Origin: Trichoplusia ni
Lineage: Eukaryota > Arthropoda > Insecta > Lepidoptera > Noctuidae
Direction of reading: 5' to 3'
DNA length: 64,000 nt
NCBI RefSeq assembly: GCF_003590095.1
Contig: NC_039478.1
Coordinates: 21,514,001 to 21,578,000 of the forward strand
How positions within the stretch are numbered: position 1 is the stretch's first letter; each line of letters starts with the position of its first letter. Below, in pieces: positions 48,461 to 59,621 of the stretch. The notes below the pieces were generated by a model, which had not been told where the DNA came from, did no database searches, and saw nothing but the letters and a program-made list of their open reading frames with translations. A program made the translations under genes and the position numbers.

Positions 48461-51400
48461 TTAATTATTCTATTTAAAATTGTTGTATTAAAACATTAAT
48501 AAAAACCTCGCAAATGAAAAAAAAACTCCGCAAAACTCGTACAAAACTAACATAAACCCATTAACGTGGTAATGTTTAACTAATTTTGTTAACACTAAAG
48601 CGAAGGATCGTATTTATAATACATTCGTGAACTTTCTGCTATAATCCGGGTCGGATTATAAAACTGGCGGGCAATCTACTTAACGGTTACACGTTTTCAT
48701 TAAGGGATCATATAAGTGTCTGCGTTCGCACTGGCTGGCTAATGAACGGAATTACACTTTTTTTTTGTTTTGGAGATGGTGCGTATGCAGATATTAGCTG
48801 TTTTTTAATGAAGCTAGTTTTAGATGAAATTTGTTTGAAAGTATCCTATTTTAGCTGTTTAAATAACTTATAGGACTGCTTATAAGAGGTTTAGAGTGAC
48901 TGTTATAATTCCTTTTTTTTTTAATCACAAAATTGTGCTGGCACGTTAGTATAGTCTATTAAATGATTCTATTTGTAGTGCTTACTCGTTTGAACTTTAA
49001 AGTCAAATTAACCGTATACTAAAATTAACTAACTATTAATAAAATAAAAAATATTTCAAATTTGGACATTTTTTTTTCCATACAACGGGTTGTCTGGAAA
49101 GCGAAGCTGTAGCCTGTAGATTAGCTACGAAGGCACTTTGCGCTAGACCTAATTCATTCAAAAAATAATAATAATGAAATGCGGATCCGATCACCAAAAA
49201 GTTTCACAAATTTTTCGTCCCGAAAAATAAAGATTTTCGGTTCTAAATTTTTTCCAGCATATTTTAAATGCGGCCCACAGTGTTGTACGAGTATTGGCTC
49301 GTCCTGTCTGCGCGCGTGGGGTCCTGCCTCCTGATACACTAATCCTATTTATATTGTCGTGTCATTACCGTATTACACCCACCGCCGCCACCGCCGGCCG
49401 CATCCGCGATACCCGGTGCATAACCTTAGCGGATATTTTTTTAACATTTTTTTTTAATAATTTAGGTTGTATGGTATGTAGTTGAATTTTAAATGTCGAA
49501 TATTTTCTTGATCTTGTTTTTTTTGTTATTTTGTTGGCTTTTTTATTGTATGTTTAGGTATTGGTATTTTTAATACAAAAAAGGCAACGAACAAGAAAAT
49601 AGGGGAATTAAATTTTCTTTGACAGTGATATGCAACCTTGGTGCTTGCAACTCGTGATTACGCGATATCTTAATTCCTATTATACTTTTATAAACAATTG
49701 GTATAATATGAAATACGGGCATTCATTACTATATCAATTCTAGGCTTTTCTCTTATAACCCTAAGTTTTATTTTAAACATTTATTCACAATATAAAACTC
49801 CTTTCATAGGACATCCAATAGTGCTAGATAAATCGCGAACACCGATTACCTTGTGCAGATTAAACCGACTGGATCCGCTATCCGCATTGAGAAACGAGAA
49901 AACAGCTAAACGAGATTTAAATCACACGATATTATTTAATAACGCTTGTTGACGCTTCATTTATTGCACTAACTATAAACTCGGTACGGTTTTGTTATAA
50001 TTTTACGTCATAACGCCATTAGACGAGTCAGATTTTGAAAAACATGCGCTGATTTACACATAGACCCGTGAATTTTCGGTAGGGAATGTCAATTTCATAC
50101 ATTTGAGCAATACAGCGAAACTTGTCAACCGAACAAGACTCTACTATGACAGACTGTAGATATTATATTTTTTTTTAAATCAAATTGCCAGAGCATAAGT
50201 ACAAAATTTCAATTATAAAAAAGTCTTAACACTTCTAGAACTCATTTAAAAACCGAACACCACGATTACCATCGCAAGTACCTACAAATGTCTTTGCTTT
50301 AAAAATAAATCCCAAACAGCCACTTAAGTCATTATAAATAATAGAATTAAAATAAAACCAAAGGAATTAGCATTCGGATTTCAAAAGGATGTTTTTTTCT
50401 TTATTGCAGGCAAAGGCACTTCATTTCACATTCCCGTGTTGCGGAGGTGAGATTATCGTCACTTGTGTCACGCAAAAGAGGAAAAGAGGGCCGCGGGCCC
50501 ATTGTCAGTCCCGTCAAATGTGGGAACTGATGATTTATCTCGTAAACCTTTTCGTATTTATTATATTAAGAGCTTATTTGATTCTGGTTGGCTGATAATG
50601 GAAGGCCTTGTTTATGTTTAAGAATGAATGCTTGTTATTCTGAACAAGTAGGTCACTAAAAACTAAAAAGTTTTTTATTATGATTAGATTCAAAAACGTA
50701 AATGTAAATAGCAAACGTGCAAGCATTGATGCCATTAAAACAAAGTGGATTAAAACGTCAAACATTTCATTCCACGTTCGATATTTAAAAATTATCAAGT
50801 GATTTTTCACTATGGCGTCCTCATATATTAAGCTTATAATATTAATGTCATAGTGTCGCCTTTAACGACGTTAATTAGGATACGTTACTGAAAAAGAAAT
50901 AAAATCAGAATCAAATAACGACGTAAAGTTCTACTCCTACCTATAATTGCAACAGTAACGCATACAAAACGTTTCGAAACTGCTTCAGATCCACCAGAAT
51001 AAGTACGCATATTGGAATGGCTTTACTCTGCAACGTAAACATGAGTACAGCAATATCGTTTGCAAACACAATTTGCTGCGAAATTGTATTTGTATCGTTT
51101 AATTTGGAATCGACTACGATTTAATCAATTAACCAACTCAAATCGAGTAATTAAGTATCGGTATACCTTTAGCTGTTAATGTATTAATTAGTCTTTAGTA
51201 AAATGTATTTATGTTTTATGTGTGCATGTGTGTGTGTGTGTGGTTTTTTATGTGAATGTTGTTAGTTTTAATCTCCAATTAAAGAAGATTATAATAAGAG
51301 TTGTATCAGTAAAGGTGTTATGTGTGGGCTGTGAATGGAATGGTGTGTAATATTTATAACGTATGTGTTTGTGTTGTACATAACACATGACTGTTTTTGT

Positions 51401-52924
51401 CCTTGATTAAAAAGAATGTTACACATTGCGCGCCTATGTTAGCATTTATTAACCAGAACTAAATTATTTCATAGTAATTCATATTCAAAATAATCTAAAC
51501 GATGAATAAAAATCGTTTTTAACGTTTTACCTAACGAACTGTGATTCGAGGAGTACTTTACAAAATATCAATAATAAATGTTAATTAGTAAATACGGAAA
51601 GCGAAATTCATTGAAGTACACTTTATTGAATTTTAGTTATATTCATCCGCACGCAGGGCTGTCACGAAGTACAAAACTGTATTTTAATTAAATAAATTTT
51701 AAAATATTCGTTAGTTTTCATTGTTACCTTTTAACGTTGTTTAGTCATTGTTCAATTAACACAGATATAACAAGAAGTTTCTACCTCTTCTACACAAATA
51801 AATTTATGAATATGATTTTCAGAGATAATATGATCTATTAAATGATAAAAACATTGGACTTACTTGTAATCATTCATACGAAAGAGACAAAAATAAGCGA
51901 AAACAAAACAAATTAAAAAAATATATTCAAATACCAAATAACATTAAAATCAAAATAAACAACACACAGCAAACAAATTTAAAAAATCAAATCAATTGAA
52001 ACAAATTATTTTACGATTCGAACCCGCTTCTCTAACTAACAATCAATAATATTTAATCACTGTGCATGCGGATCGTCCATTTAATATCAAACTTTTACGA
52101 GTGTAATGGAGATCAATTGAGCAGTTTAAATTAACTATTAATGGCGGCCAATGGTTCAATCGGAGCGACAATCCGATCCACGAATAAAATACTTAATGAT
52201 GAAACGAATGAAGGATTTTAAAATTAAGTTCCTTTGATAAATGAGGTTTTAATCTAATGTTAAACTATTTTAATGGGTGTTTTTTTTTTGTTTGTTTGAC
52301 AATTGTGGCCTATTGTGACAAATATGGTCTATTGGGTTAATTTTAAAAAGAGGTTCGGTTTATTTTGTTTATAGATTCTAGAAAATAGATCAGAATATTA
52401 TGTATAGAATGGCATCAGTGTAATTAATTAGGTACTATACAGTGTAAGGGTGCAACGGTGCTCTTATTGATAATAGCGATATCTTTCAGACTGCCTTTGG
52501 GTGGACTGGATATAGAGTAATATTGAAAGATAGAGTTCTCTCCTGCTTGCCGATGCAATGTAAAATACGTTTTCAATTGTGGTACGATTCTTGTTAATTA
52601 ATTGCTGAATCGAATCAAGGTTACAGGACTTTATATTTTTAATTTTTTACATGAATTAGATCAGTCAGATATGATCAGTCAGAGCCATTAAAAGCGTTAC
52701 CTACGAGGCTACGACTTACGACTACAGATCTCCAGAAATTTTCATTTCGGGAAACCTACAAAGAAATTGGTCAAAGTGTGAGTCCGTTCTAATAACTAAG
52801 GTAACAATGTGCCCCAAACTTAATTTATCACCAAATAAGTTTAGCACTGTAATAACGCTTAACGCAAGCTTATCTTTTATGTTATAATTAGTTATTATCA
52901 AAAAGACATCATCCATTGCCTCAT

Positions 52925-53035
52925 CTGTCTAACTATCACGGTTCATGAGATAAAGCCTGGTAGCGTACAGACAGACAGCGGGGCCTCAGTAATAGTTTCC
53001 TTTCCTTCACTTTATTTAGCTTTACGGAACCTTTA
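52925..53035 (+). repeat. Copy of the ACCGGCC repeat end block
   Basis: TCTAACTATCACGGTTCATG, GATAAAGCCTGGTAGCGTAC, AGACAGACAGCGGGGCCTCA and a final TTTACGGAACC are family hallmarks. Confidence 0.7.
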
Positions 53036-53539
53036 AAAAGACTTAATTTAATTAAAACAATTTCAAAGTATAAATTAATATTATTTTAAGTCGACCCTGC
53101 ATATTCGGGCACAGCCCTACGATCAGCTGTCACTCATCATTTGCGTAACCCGGTCTATCTGGCCTTTAATCGGTTTAAGCGACGATACACTCGCAACTTC
53201 ATGCTTTTGATTCAATTTGTATTTTTATTTGTTACTTTAATACCGGTTGCTGTGTTTTTATAACATTTTTAAGGTTAATTCAGTTAAAATTCGCGATAAA
53301 GTACAATGACAGCTGACAATTACTTCTCCAATTTCTTTTCGACAAGTCAGGTGACCTAAAACTGATCAGTTTCAAAATATTCAAGCAATTTCTAGAACCG
53401 GTAACAGTAAGAATTCAACAGTTGAATGTTTTGAGTTACACCAAACTAACTGTTTACGGCGTTACTGTAACCAACGTCGTTTTTGAATAGGTGTAGAGCG
53501 ATTGGATTACTTTCAATTTCTACTATTAGTAAAGGACCA

Positions 53540-53907
53540 GGAGGAGCTCGTGGCTAAGCTATAACTGCATAAGTGAAACGATCACAGGTTAAGCTATGCT
53601 TGACGCGGTTGGTCCGTAGATGGGTGACCATCTTTGTCATAACGATTTCCTCCGCGTTTCGGAAGGCACGTTAAATTGTGGGTCCCTGCTGTTATTCCTA
53701 CATCTTTGACAGTCGTGACAGGTAGTCAGAAGCTTGAAAAGTCTGACAACCAGTCTAGCCAAGGAGTACCGTGTTGCCCAGGCAACTGGGTTGAGGAGGT
53801 CAGATAGGCAGTCGCTCCTTGTTAAACACTGATACTTAGACTGAAACCGGTGAGACTGGTAGCCGACCCCAACATAGTTGGGAAAAGGCTAGGCCAATGA
53901 TGATATC
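53540..53907 (+). mobile_element. 5S rRNA-derived SINE (SINE3 type), near full length with target-site duplication
   Basis: About 368 bp. The head contains CGATCACAGGTTAAGC and GCGGTTGGTCCGTAGATGGG then TGACC. These line up with the internal promoter region of 5S rRNA (CGATCAC, GTTAAGC, GCGGTTAGTAC, TAGATGGG-GACC). The body runs through GGAAGGCACGTTAAATTGTG, GGCAACTGGGTTGAGGAGG and GGTAGCCGACCCCAACATAG to an ATGATGAT tail. AGTAAAGGACCA at 528-539 past 53000 (53528-53539) is repeated as AGTAAAGCACCA at 53908-53919, a one-mismatch 12-bp target-site duplication. The 5S origin of the head is read by eye. Confidence 0.82.
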
Positions 53908-54044
53908 AGTAAAGCACCAAATAACAATTTATAAAACCGAGGCAACTACAATTTTTACAAGTAATACTTTGACTTTAGGTATTTATATACTTATTAATTA
54001 TTCATTTAAATTGATTTAGAACAAACAAACAACGAAGACTTTAC

Positions 54045-54102
54045 CGTCGCGTCTCATGATAAAGGACTCCGGTTGAGTCCAAAACTAGTCGGGCAATCTA
54101 GA
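54045..54102 (-). repeat. Fragment of the MITE-like element, reverse strand
   Basis: CTCATGATAAAGGACTCCGG then TTGAGTCCAAAACTAGTCGG is the complement of the CCGACTAGTTT...GGAGTCCTTAATCATGAG core. Confidence 0.6.
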
Positions 54103-54104
54103 AG

Positions 54105-54190
54105 AAACTAGTTGTATCGTACTCATAATACAAGCTTTCCTTAGTTTGAGACTACATGGCGTTGTGTGAAAATTGAGGAATATTTTATTA
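54105..54190 (+). repeat. SINE family 1 tail fragment
   Basis: TCGTACTCATAATACAAGC, TTAGTTTGAGACTACATGGC and GTTGTGTGAAAATTGAGGAA resemble the 3' end of family 1. It sits directly after a minus-strand MITE-like piece. Confidence 0.6.
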
Positions 54191-55424
54191 TATTAAACCA
54201 AACAAATACGCCTGAATCAAACCGGTATATAAATAAATATTTTTTAATTTCCGTACTTGATGCAGATATTATCATAACTTAGGTACATAATTTACCTCTT
54301 TATTAGATTTTTTTGTAATTTTACTTCACCCATCCATCTATAAAACCCTCATAATCCTACCACACACTATAAGGAGTAAGAATAATTCGTACCATGTACC
54401 CTTTGGTCAAGCAATTACGCACAATTATCGTGAGGACGAGCGGCGCGCGGCGTCGCGACTCAATTGACGTCGCTACTCGATACTATATCGAATCAACTCG
54501 AATTGCTCGATATTTGTCGATATTTTGCTGAAATTTTACTGTTAACGACCCTAGAGAAAACGACCTAATATAAAAAGCTTTCGAGTGATTTTTGCTTAAC
54601 AGTCAGAGTACTCGAAAAGATGATCTAAATGAATCTAAAGTCGATGGTGGTTTTTAGCGGAACTCCTATAGCCACCTTCCAGATCCAGCATAAGATCAGT
54701 TCTGGCATGACTTAATATTGTATTGACACAAAATACATAATTATGTTGTTAGAATTTCAGCTCAATCGGAAACTAGAAAGTGGATTAATTTACAGACAGA
54801 TAAAATCTTGCAATAAGAGAAATGGGAAAGGCGAATCCAGATTAAAACTCATTTAATCTGGATTAATTGATCTTGAGACTTGCTTTGCCTATAAGTATAT
54901 CAAGTAGTTTTTTAACGTTAAAAAAAAGAAAAATAATATTTCAAACAAAAATCAAGCAAAATTACCCTCTCTCTTTATACCTTCGAACGAGTAAAAGAGA
55001 CAGAAACAGGTACTCTAAAAGCAAACAGAACTACAAAGTTAAAACAACCAAAGTCCTACCTCCAACTAAGTTATACGTCGAAATGGCTCTAAACTGTACA
55101 AATTTAGTTAACCAATCTCACTAACTGGTCGGTAAATCTGAAAATTTACTCGAAACTAATGATGGTTAACGGTTCAAATCGATCGCGTTCGACCGTCGAG
55201 CTCACAATCCAATTATAACTGATTATGTACCATTAGCGGACTGTGCATTGAGTATTCAATTTGTTTTGGTGACATGTGCTAGCTGGCAGCTGTAGGATGA
55301 GGTGTATGGTGAACGATTGGTGAATTGTTGTGATGTATGCTAGTGAAGGTTAGAGATAGGAGAAGCCGTTTAACACCAGTCAAGTACTGGTCGGATTCGT
55401 GGCTCTTAGGGTCCCGTTTAAATA

Positions 55425-55500
55425 GGTTTTGTGCATGTGACTTGAATGTTTGGGAAGGCCCCTGCGACACAAGGATTAAATTCCTTAAAGCTTGTATTTT
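55425..55500 (+). repeat. SINE family 2 3' fragment
   Basis: TTTTGTGCATGTGACTTGAA, then CCCCTGCGACACAAGGATTA and AATTCCTTAAAGC, match the tail of family 2. Confidence 0.65.
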
Positions 55501-55559
55501 TTTTTAAAAGTAAAAAAACAGGCTTAGTGACATATCAGACAACAGAAATACATTATTGT

Positions 55560-55690
55560 GAGAACTTCAAGTGTCTAGCTATGGCGTTACATGAGATACA
55601 GCTAGGAGATAGACGGATGGACAGACGGACAATTGGATATACAGCGGTATCTCAGGGTTGTAGGTAATGTTTAACCCTTTGGTTATGGAA
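55560..55690 (+). repeat. Copy of the ACCGGCC repeat end block
   Basis: GTGTCTAGCTATGGCGTTAC, TGAGATACAGCTAGGAGATA, GACGGATGGACAGACGGAC and TTTAACCCTTTGGTTATGG follow the same order. The 73-codon frame across it is repeat sequence. Confidence 0.6.
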
Positions 55691-58559
55691 ACCCTAATAA
55701 CGTAGGTACTTAAGTAAATCTGGATTCACTAATAAGAATGGCATTAGGTAAGGTCAACATTCAATGCTGCCTTCTTGAAGTTTTAGTTTTATCCACTTAA
55801 AAAAATTTTAGCAATTCGATTTGGTAAAAAAATGCTCAACCTAGAATTAAATTATGTATTGTAATTAGTACTTTATCTATTGAGGTTATAACAAATAAAT
55901 AATCACAGCTTTATAGCACGTTTTTCATTTCGTGCGTTGAAAGATTTTAATTCGAGTTAATAACTGAAGTCGATTAAAGCATTGCTTTGTCTTTGAAGGT
56001 TGTAAACGACACGAAACTATGCAACTGGCATTTATTTCTGTCCTAGAACAGTTCTAATAGTACCTACTTGAAGAACCTTTAAGTTTAAGTTTACTTTGCT
56101 TTAAAACTGGTCCATTCGCAAAACCGGAATTAGAAAGAGCAGTAAATCAAAATTTCATTTGAAATACTACAAAATATTATGTTGCAAATATAATTACTAT
56201 TTATTTTGTAATATGAATTAAAAATAATATATATATTGACTGGCAGTACACTTATTTAGTTTTTAGTATTGATAGTTACGATTTTCGTTTCTCGTAGCAG
56301 TTTCGTAGACATTCCGTAGCACCGTTGTAGCTAATAAATTAGAGTGATTCTTATATTATTTTTTTCAGTAATTCATTTCTATAACATTAATTTACTTTTA
56401 ATCTAATTGAAATTTCATAAATGCATCATAATATATTTAAAAAATAATAACTTAAAATTCTGCAGAATTTATGGTTCAGTTATGGTTCGGGTACTCCACA
56501 AAGTTAGAAAAACCTACATGTATATTTAATATAACACGTGTCATTTTCTCCTGAAAATACAGTCCCCACAATATTAGTTCTATTAAAATATGTCTTCTTA
56601 GAAGATATTAGGCACCTTTCATCACCCATTACCATCCATAAAATAAAAACCACATTCTAATCATCTAAAAAGCCTTTCTGAAACTCCTAAAGTATTCCAG
56701 CATAACGATTGACGTCTCAATAAGCAACATACAACGCAGTATATGATACATAGCGCCACAATAATTGCTGCGGGCGCCGTCCGCGATTGCATATCAATAC
56801 AATTCTCATATTTGCTAGTAATTGAGCTTATTGGTCAGGCGTTATTGGTCTTTATTGTATTATGTAGCCCACTGATTGAGACGAGCGCCTTGCAGCACTG
56901 ACGCAGACCACCAATTGATTGTTTTATTAATATTTCTAAGTATTGTGGGACGAGTTGCTTTGATTTTTGATCTAGTGCGTCCTATTCTTGGTCTTTATTT
57001 GCTGTTGTATTCTGAAGGTTGGTTTTTAATTGTAGAGTTCCGTAAAGGTAATAAATAAACTCTATTAATGAGGCCTCGCTGATTGCTGGACCGTATTTCA
57101 AGAAACGGTGTAGCTAGACGGCTGAAATGTTCACTGATAAGAAATAATGAAAATCAAATCGTTGTTGGTGGAATTTTAATAAATTTGATGGGTGTTTTAA
57201 CTATCTCTTGAAAATTGTTTTTTTTTTATGAGTTTATGGAAGCCTCTTTTCAAATGGTTTCTAATAACGGGATATGACAAAACGACCGTAAACATTTTGC
57301 ATGATTAGTTACATGTTAAGAAATTGACCAATCTTATTCTCGAAAGTTGGTACTTAAATAGTCATACTACCATTTAAATTAAAGCGTAAATTGACGATGA
57401 TTTTTTATTATCCCTAAAAATGTGTTTTATTAGGCAACAAGAGTAAAAGTTGTGTGTCATTAAGTATGTGTCGGTTATGTATTAATGATATCTCCACAAA
57501 AGAAGTCTCCTTTTCACATACATATATGTATTTTTCATTTCGTATGTTACGAGTTGTATAATGAGTAGAAGAAACTTATTTTAAATGGCTGTTTTATTTT
57601 CGAGCATGGATCTTCAATCGATACTTTGCCGGTATGTAAAAACGTTATATACTCATTACCCTTACAAGTTTAAAAAGCCTTGAAAGCCTTTTTATCTTAT
57701 ATTATTTTATCAATTTCTTTCTCTTATTTGCTGTAATTATCAGTACCCAATTGAATTATGGAATCCTTCATTTAAAATAAATTACAATAGAATATCCATG
57801 TTAATTGATAGTAGAAGCTTAAATTATTTTCTTTCTCTTTTTTGAAACTGTTGAATACTTCACGCAATCACATCACGTTTAAAGGGCATTGTAAGCTATT
57901 TATTTTAACGGCTGAAAATGTAAGCACAATAATGTTATATTTTTGTTACCAAAAAAAATTACCGTTTCAGTATTTTTCTTTATAGAAATGTGTTATTTAT
58001 ATGTAAGGTTTAATCACAGTATTTCTTGTTGCTATTATAAGTAATCATTTGGTAAAATTCGTGAAGAATTTCAGCAAAGAACTAAAGTAGAGCCTTATTA
58101 ACGGCCATTGAAAGATCACCTTTTTGGTCGCTACGTGAATTGTGCCTTATTTTGTTATACTATAAGGTGGGTTGTAGTTCCGTGTTACATCCGTAGTGAA
58201 ATCAAATAAAGAATTTAATGATTTTTTAGGTGAACTAGAATTAATTAGCCATGCAACTAATGAATACCTTTTTTAGTTCAAAATCACTGTAACAAGAGCT
58301 GGTGCCTGAACATTTCCTGTTGATGCATATTTAAATGATATAAAACGGCTTTGGAAAACCAATTTAATTAATTAAAATGATTTCAGGTATGAATCAAAAA
58401 GTGATTTCGTTGTCAATCACCTTCGAAAAATATTTTGAAACTTTAACCGTCGGAAAAAAAGTTTTCAAAAGTATAAATTAACTTTAAAACCCTATATTTG
58501 AGTACGACAAAACAATAATAAAACTTTAATTACCTTATTAGCGTCCGAAAATATGTTGC

Positions 58560-59170
58560 CTTATTGTGGGCGGGAACTTTTCCCGCCTTACTCCGCGTGT
58601 GAGAAAGCGCGGTCACCGCGCTGACACTGACATGACGAGGTTACGAGCAACACGAGCACACGCGAGCAGCGCCGCGCACCAACTGACGCCTGGCACCGCA
58701 CTCGCCGCGGACACAACTGCGAGTAATCGCTCTGAAACCGCCCTCGGCAAACAAAACCCCACCCGCCATAAAGAGCATTTTAGCACGCGCGCCTCCCCGC
58801 TCCCGCGCCCTGATTTAATAGCGAGCGCGGGCACTGATTCACTTAACCGAACGCAACTACCGACTGCCTCTCTCTCGCTCCCGCTCAAAACAGTAATCCA
58901 GTATAGGTGCTCTCTCCCGCTCGCGCGCGCTCCTCCGCTCGGCGGGCGAGCGAGACGGCGTCGCGGTCGCGGACACTTCTTTCTTTCAACTCGATTTGCA
59001 TGCGAGCGGGGGTCGCTCCGCAAACTTTATGTCCTCGTTTCGTAAATTATTTATACGTTTGGAAATACTTTTAACGGTATGCTCAGGCTGCTGAAAAAGA
59101 TTGCTTTAAAACGAGCCGAATTAAGTGAGTGACCGGTGGCGCCGCGCCGCGGGACCCGCCACGCTAATCG
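58560..59170 (-). promoter_or_regulatory. CpG-dense island, candidate Drgx promoter or 5' UTR region
   Basis: About 600 bases that are strikingly GC- and CpG-rich between AT-rich flanks, with runs of GCGCGC, CTCTCTCTCGCTC and ACGAG. Open frames of 136-159 codons exist on both strands, but this is what stop-poor GC-rich DNA gives, and neither looks like a protein. On the minus strand there are several TCAGT initiator-like sites (complementary to positions near 58629, 58679 and 58831) with no clear TATA box, which fits an arthropod Inr-type promoter reading towards Drgx, about 12.8 kb downstream. Assigning it to Drgx is inference. It could equally serve a divergent or unseen gene. Confidence 0.45.
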
Positions 59171-59299
59171 CTTTAATCTCGTTCACTCAAACGCTCATGA
59201 TATTAGTTTGACGATTTTTCATGAAAAAATTCGCATTAAAATTTGGATGAACTTTGTATTTTTTTACTGTAGAATGGTTTGTCGACTACTTATTAAAAA

Positions 59300-59621
59300 C
59301 TAGCTTGTGCCCGCGACTTCGTCCGCGTGGAATAGTGACTTCCGGCAGAAAAGTATAGATAGCTGTGTCCGCGACTCCGTCAGCGTGTAACTCCTTGTGT
59401 ATTAAGTTAATGTATTGGTAATATTTATTATTATTATTTATATTGGTAATATTGTTTAGATCACGTTCACATAAGGCTTAACCCTTTATAAGACACAGAA
59501 CTTAAAAATATTTATAGCTTTTAAACTTTATAATAATGTGTTAAGGTTCAAATTCTGGTGGCAATATAAGTACCACTGCCTTATAAAGGTAAGGTAAAGG
59601 TACCTATAAAACGAAAATACT
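59300..59621 (-). other. Helitron 3' non-coding region and terminus
   Basis: No ORF. It runs from the Rep/helicase stop (TAA at 59622-59624) to the CTAG end. Near the end there are two copies of a GACGAAGTCGCGG / GACGGAGTCGCGG hairpin-forming motif, at about 59307-59332 and 59356-59385 (both on the minus strand). Only the outer one is followed by CTAG. The middle is AT-rich with a TTATTATTATT run near 59425. Confidence 0.7.

Larger units (their letters stand above)
45798..58559. other. Drgx upstream or 5' intron DNA
   Basis: No coding exon recognised, though a Drgx start exon is expected somewhere here or beyond. It contains the MITE-like element, the SINEs and repeat fragments listed. A (TG)n tract lies at 51224-51242. 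54430-54520 has GCGGCGCGCGGCGTCGCG followed by several TCGATA motifs. 48040-48110 is a short GC-richer patch with TGACGTCA. Confidence 0.5.

Noticed and set aside
53570..53640. A 5S rRNA gene
   Set aside because: Only the internal control region resembles 5S. It is mutated and fused to a SINE body with target duplications.
58566..59045. 159- and 136-codon genes on opposite strands
   Set aside because: Both are open because the DNA is GC-rich and stop-poor. The products are Arg/Ala/Ser-rich with no domain.
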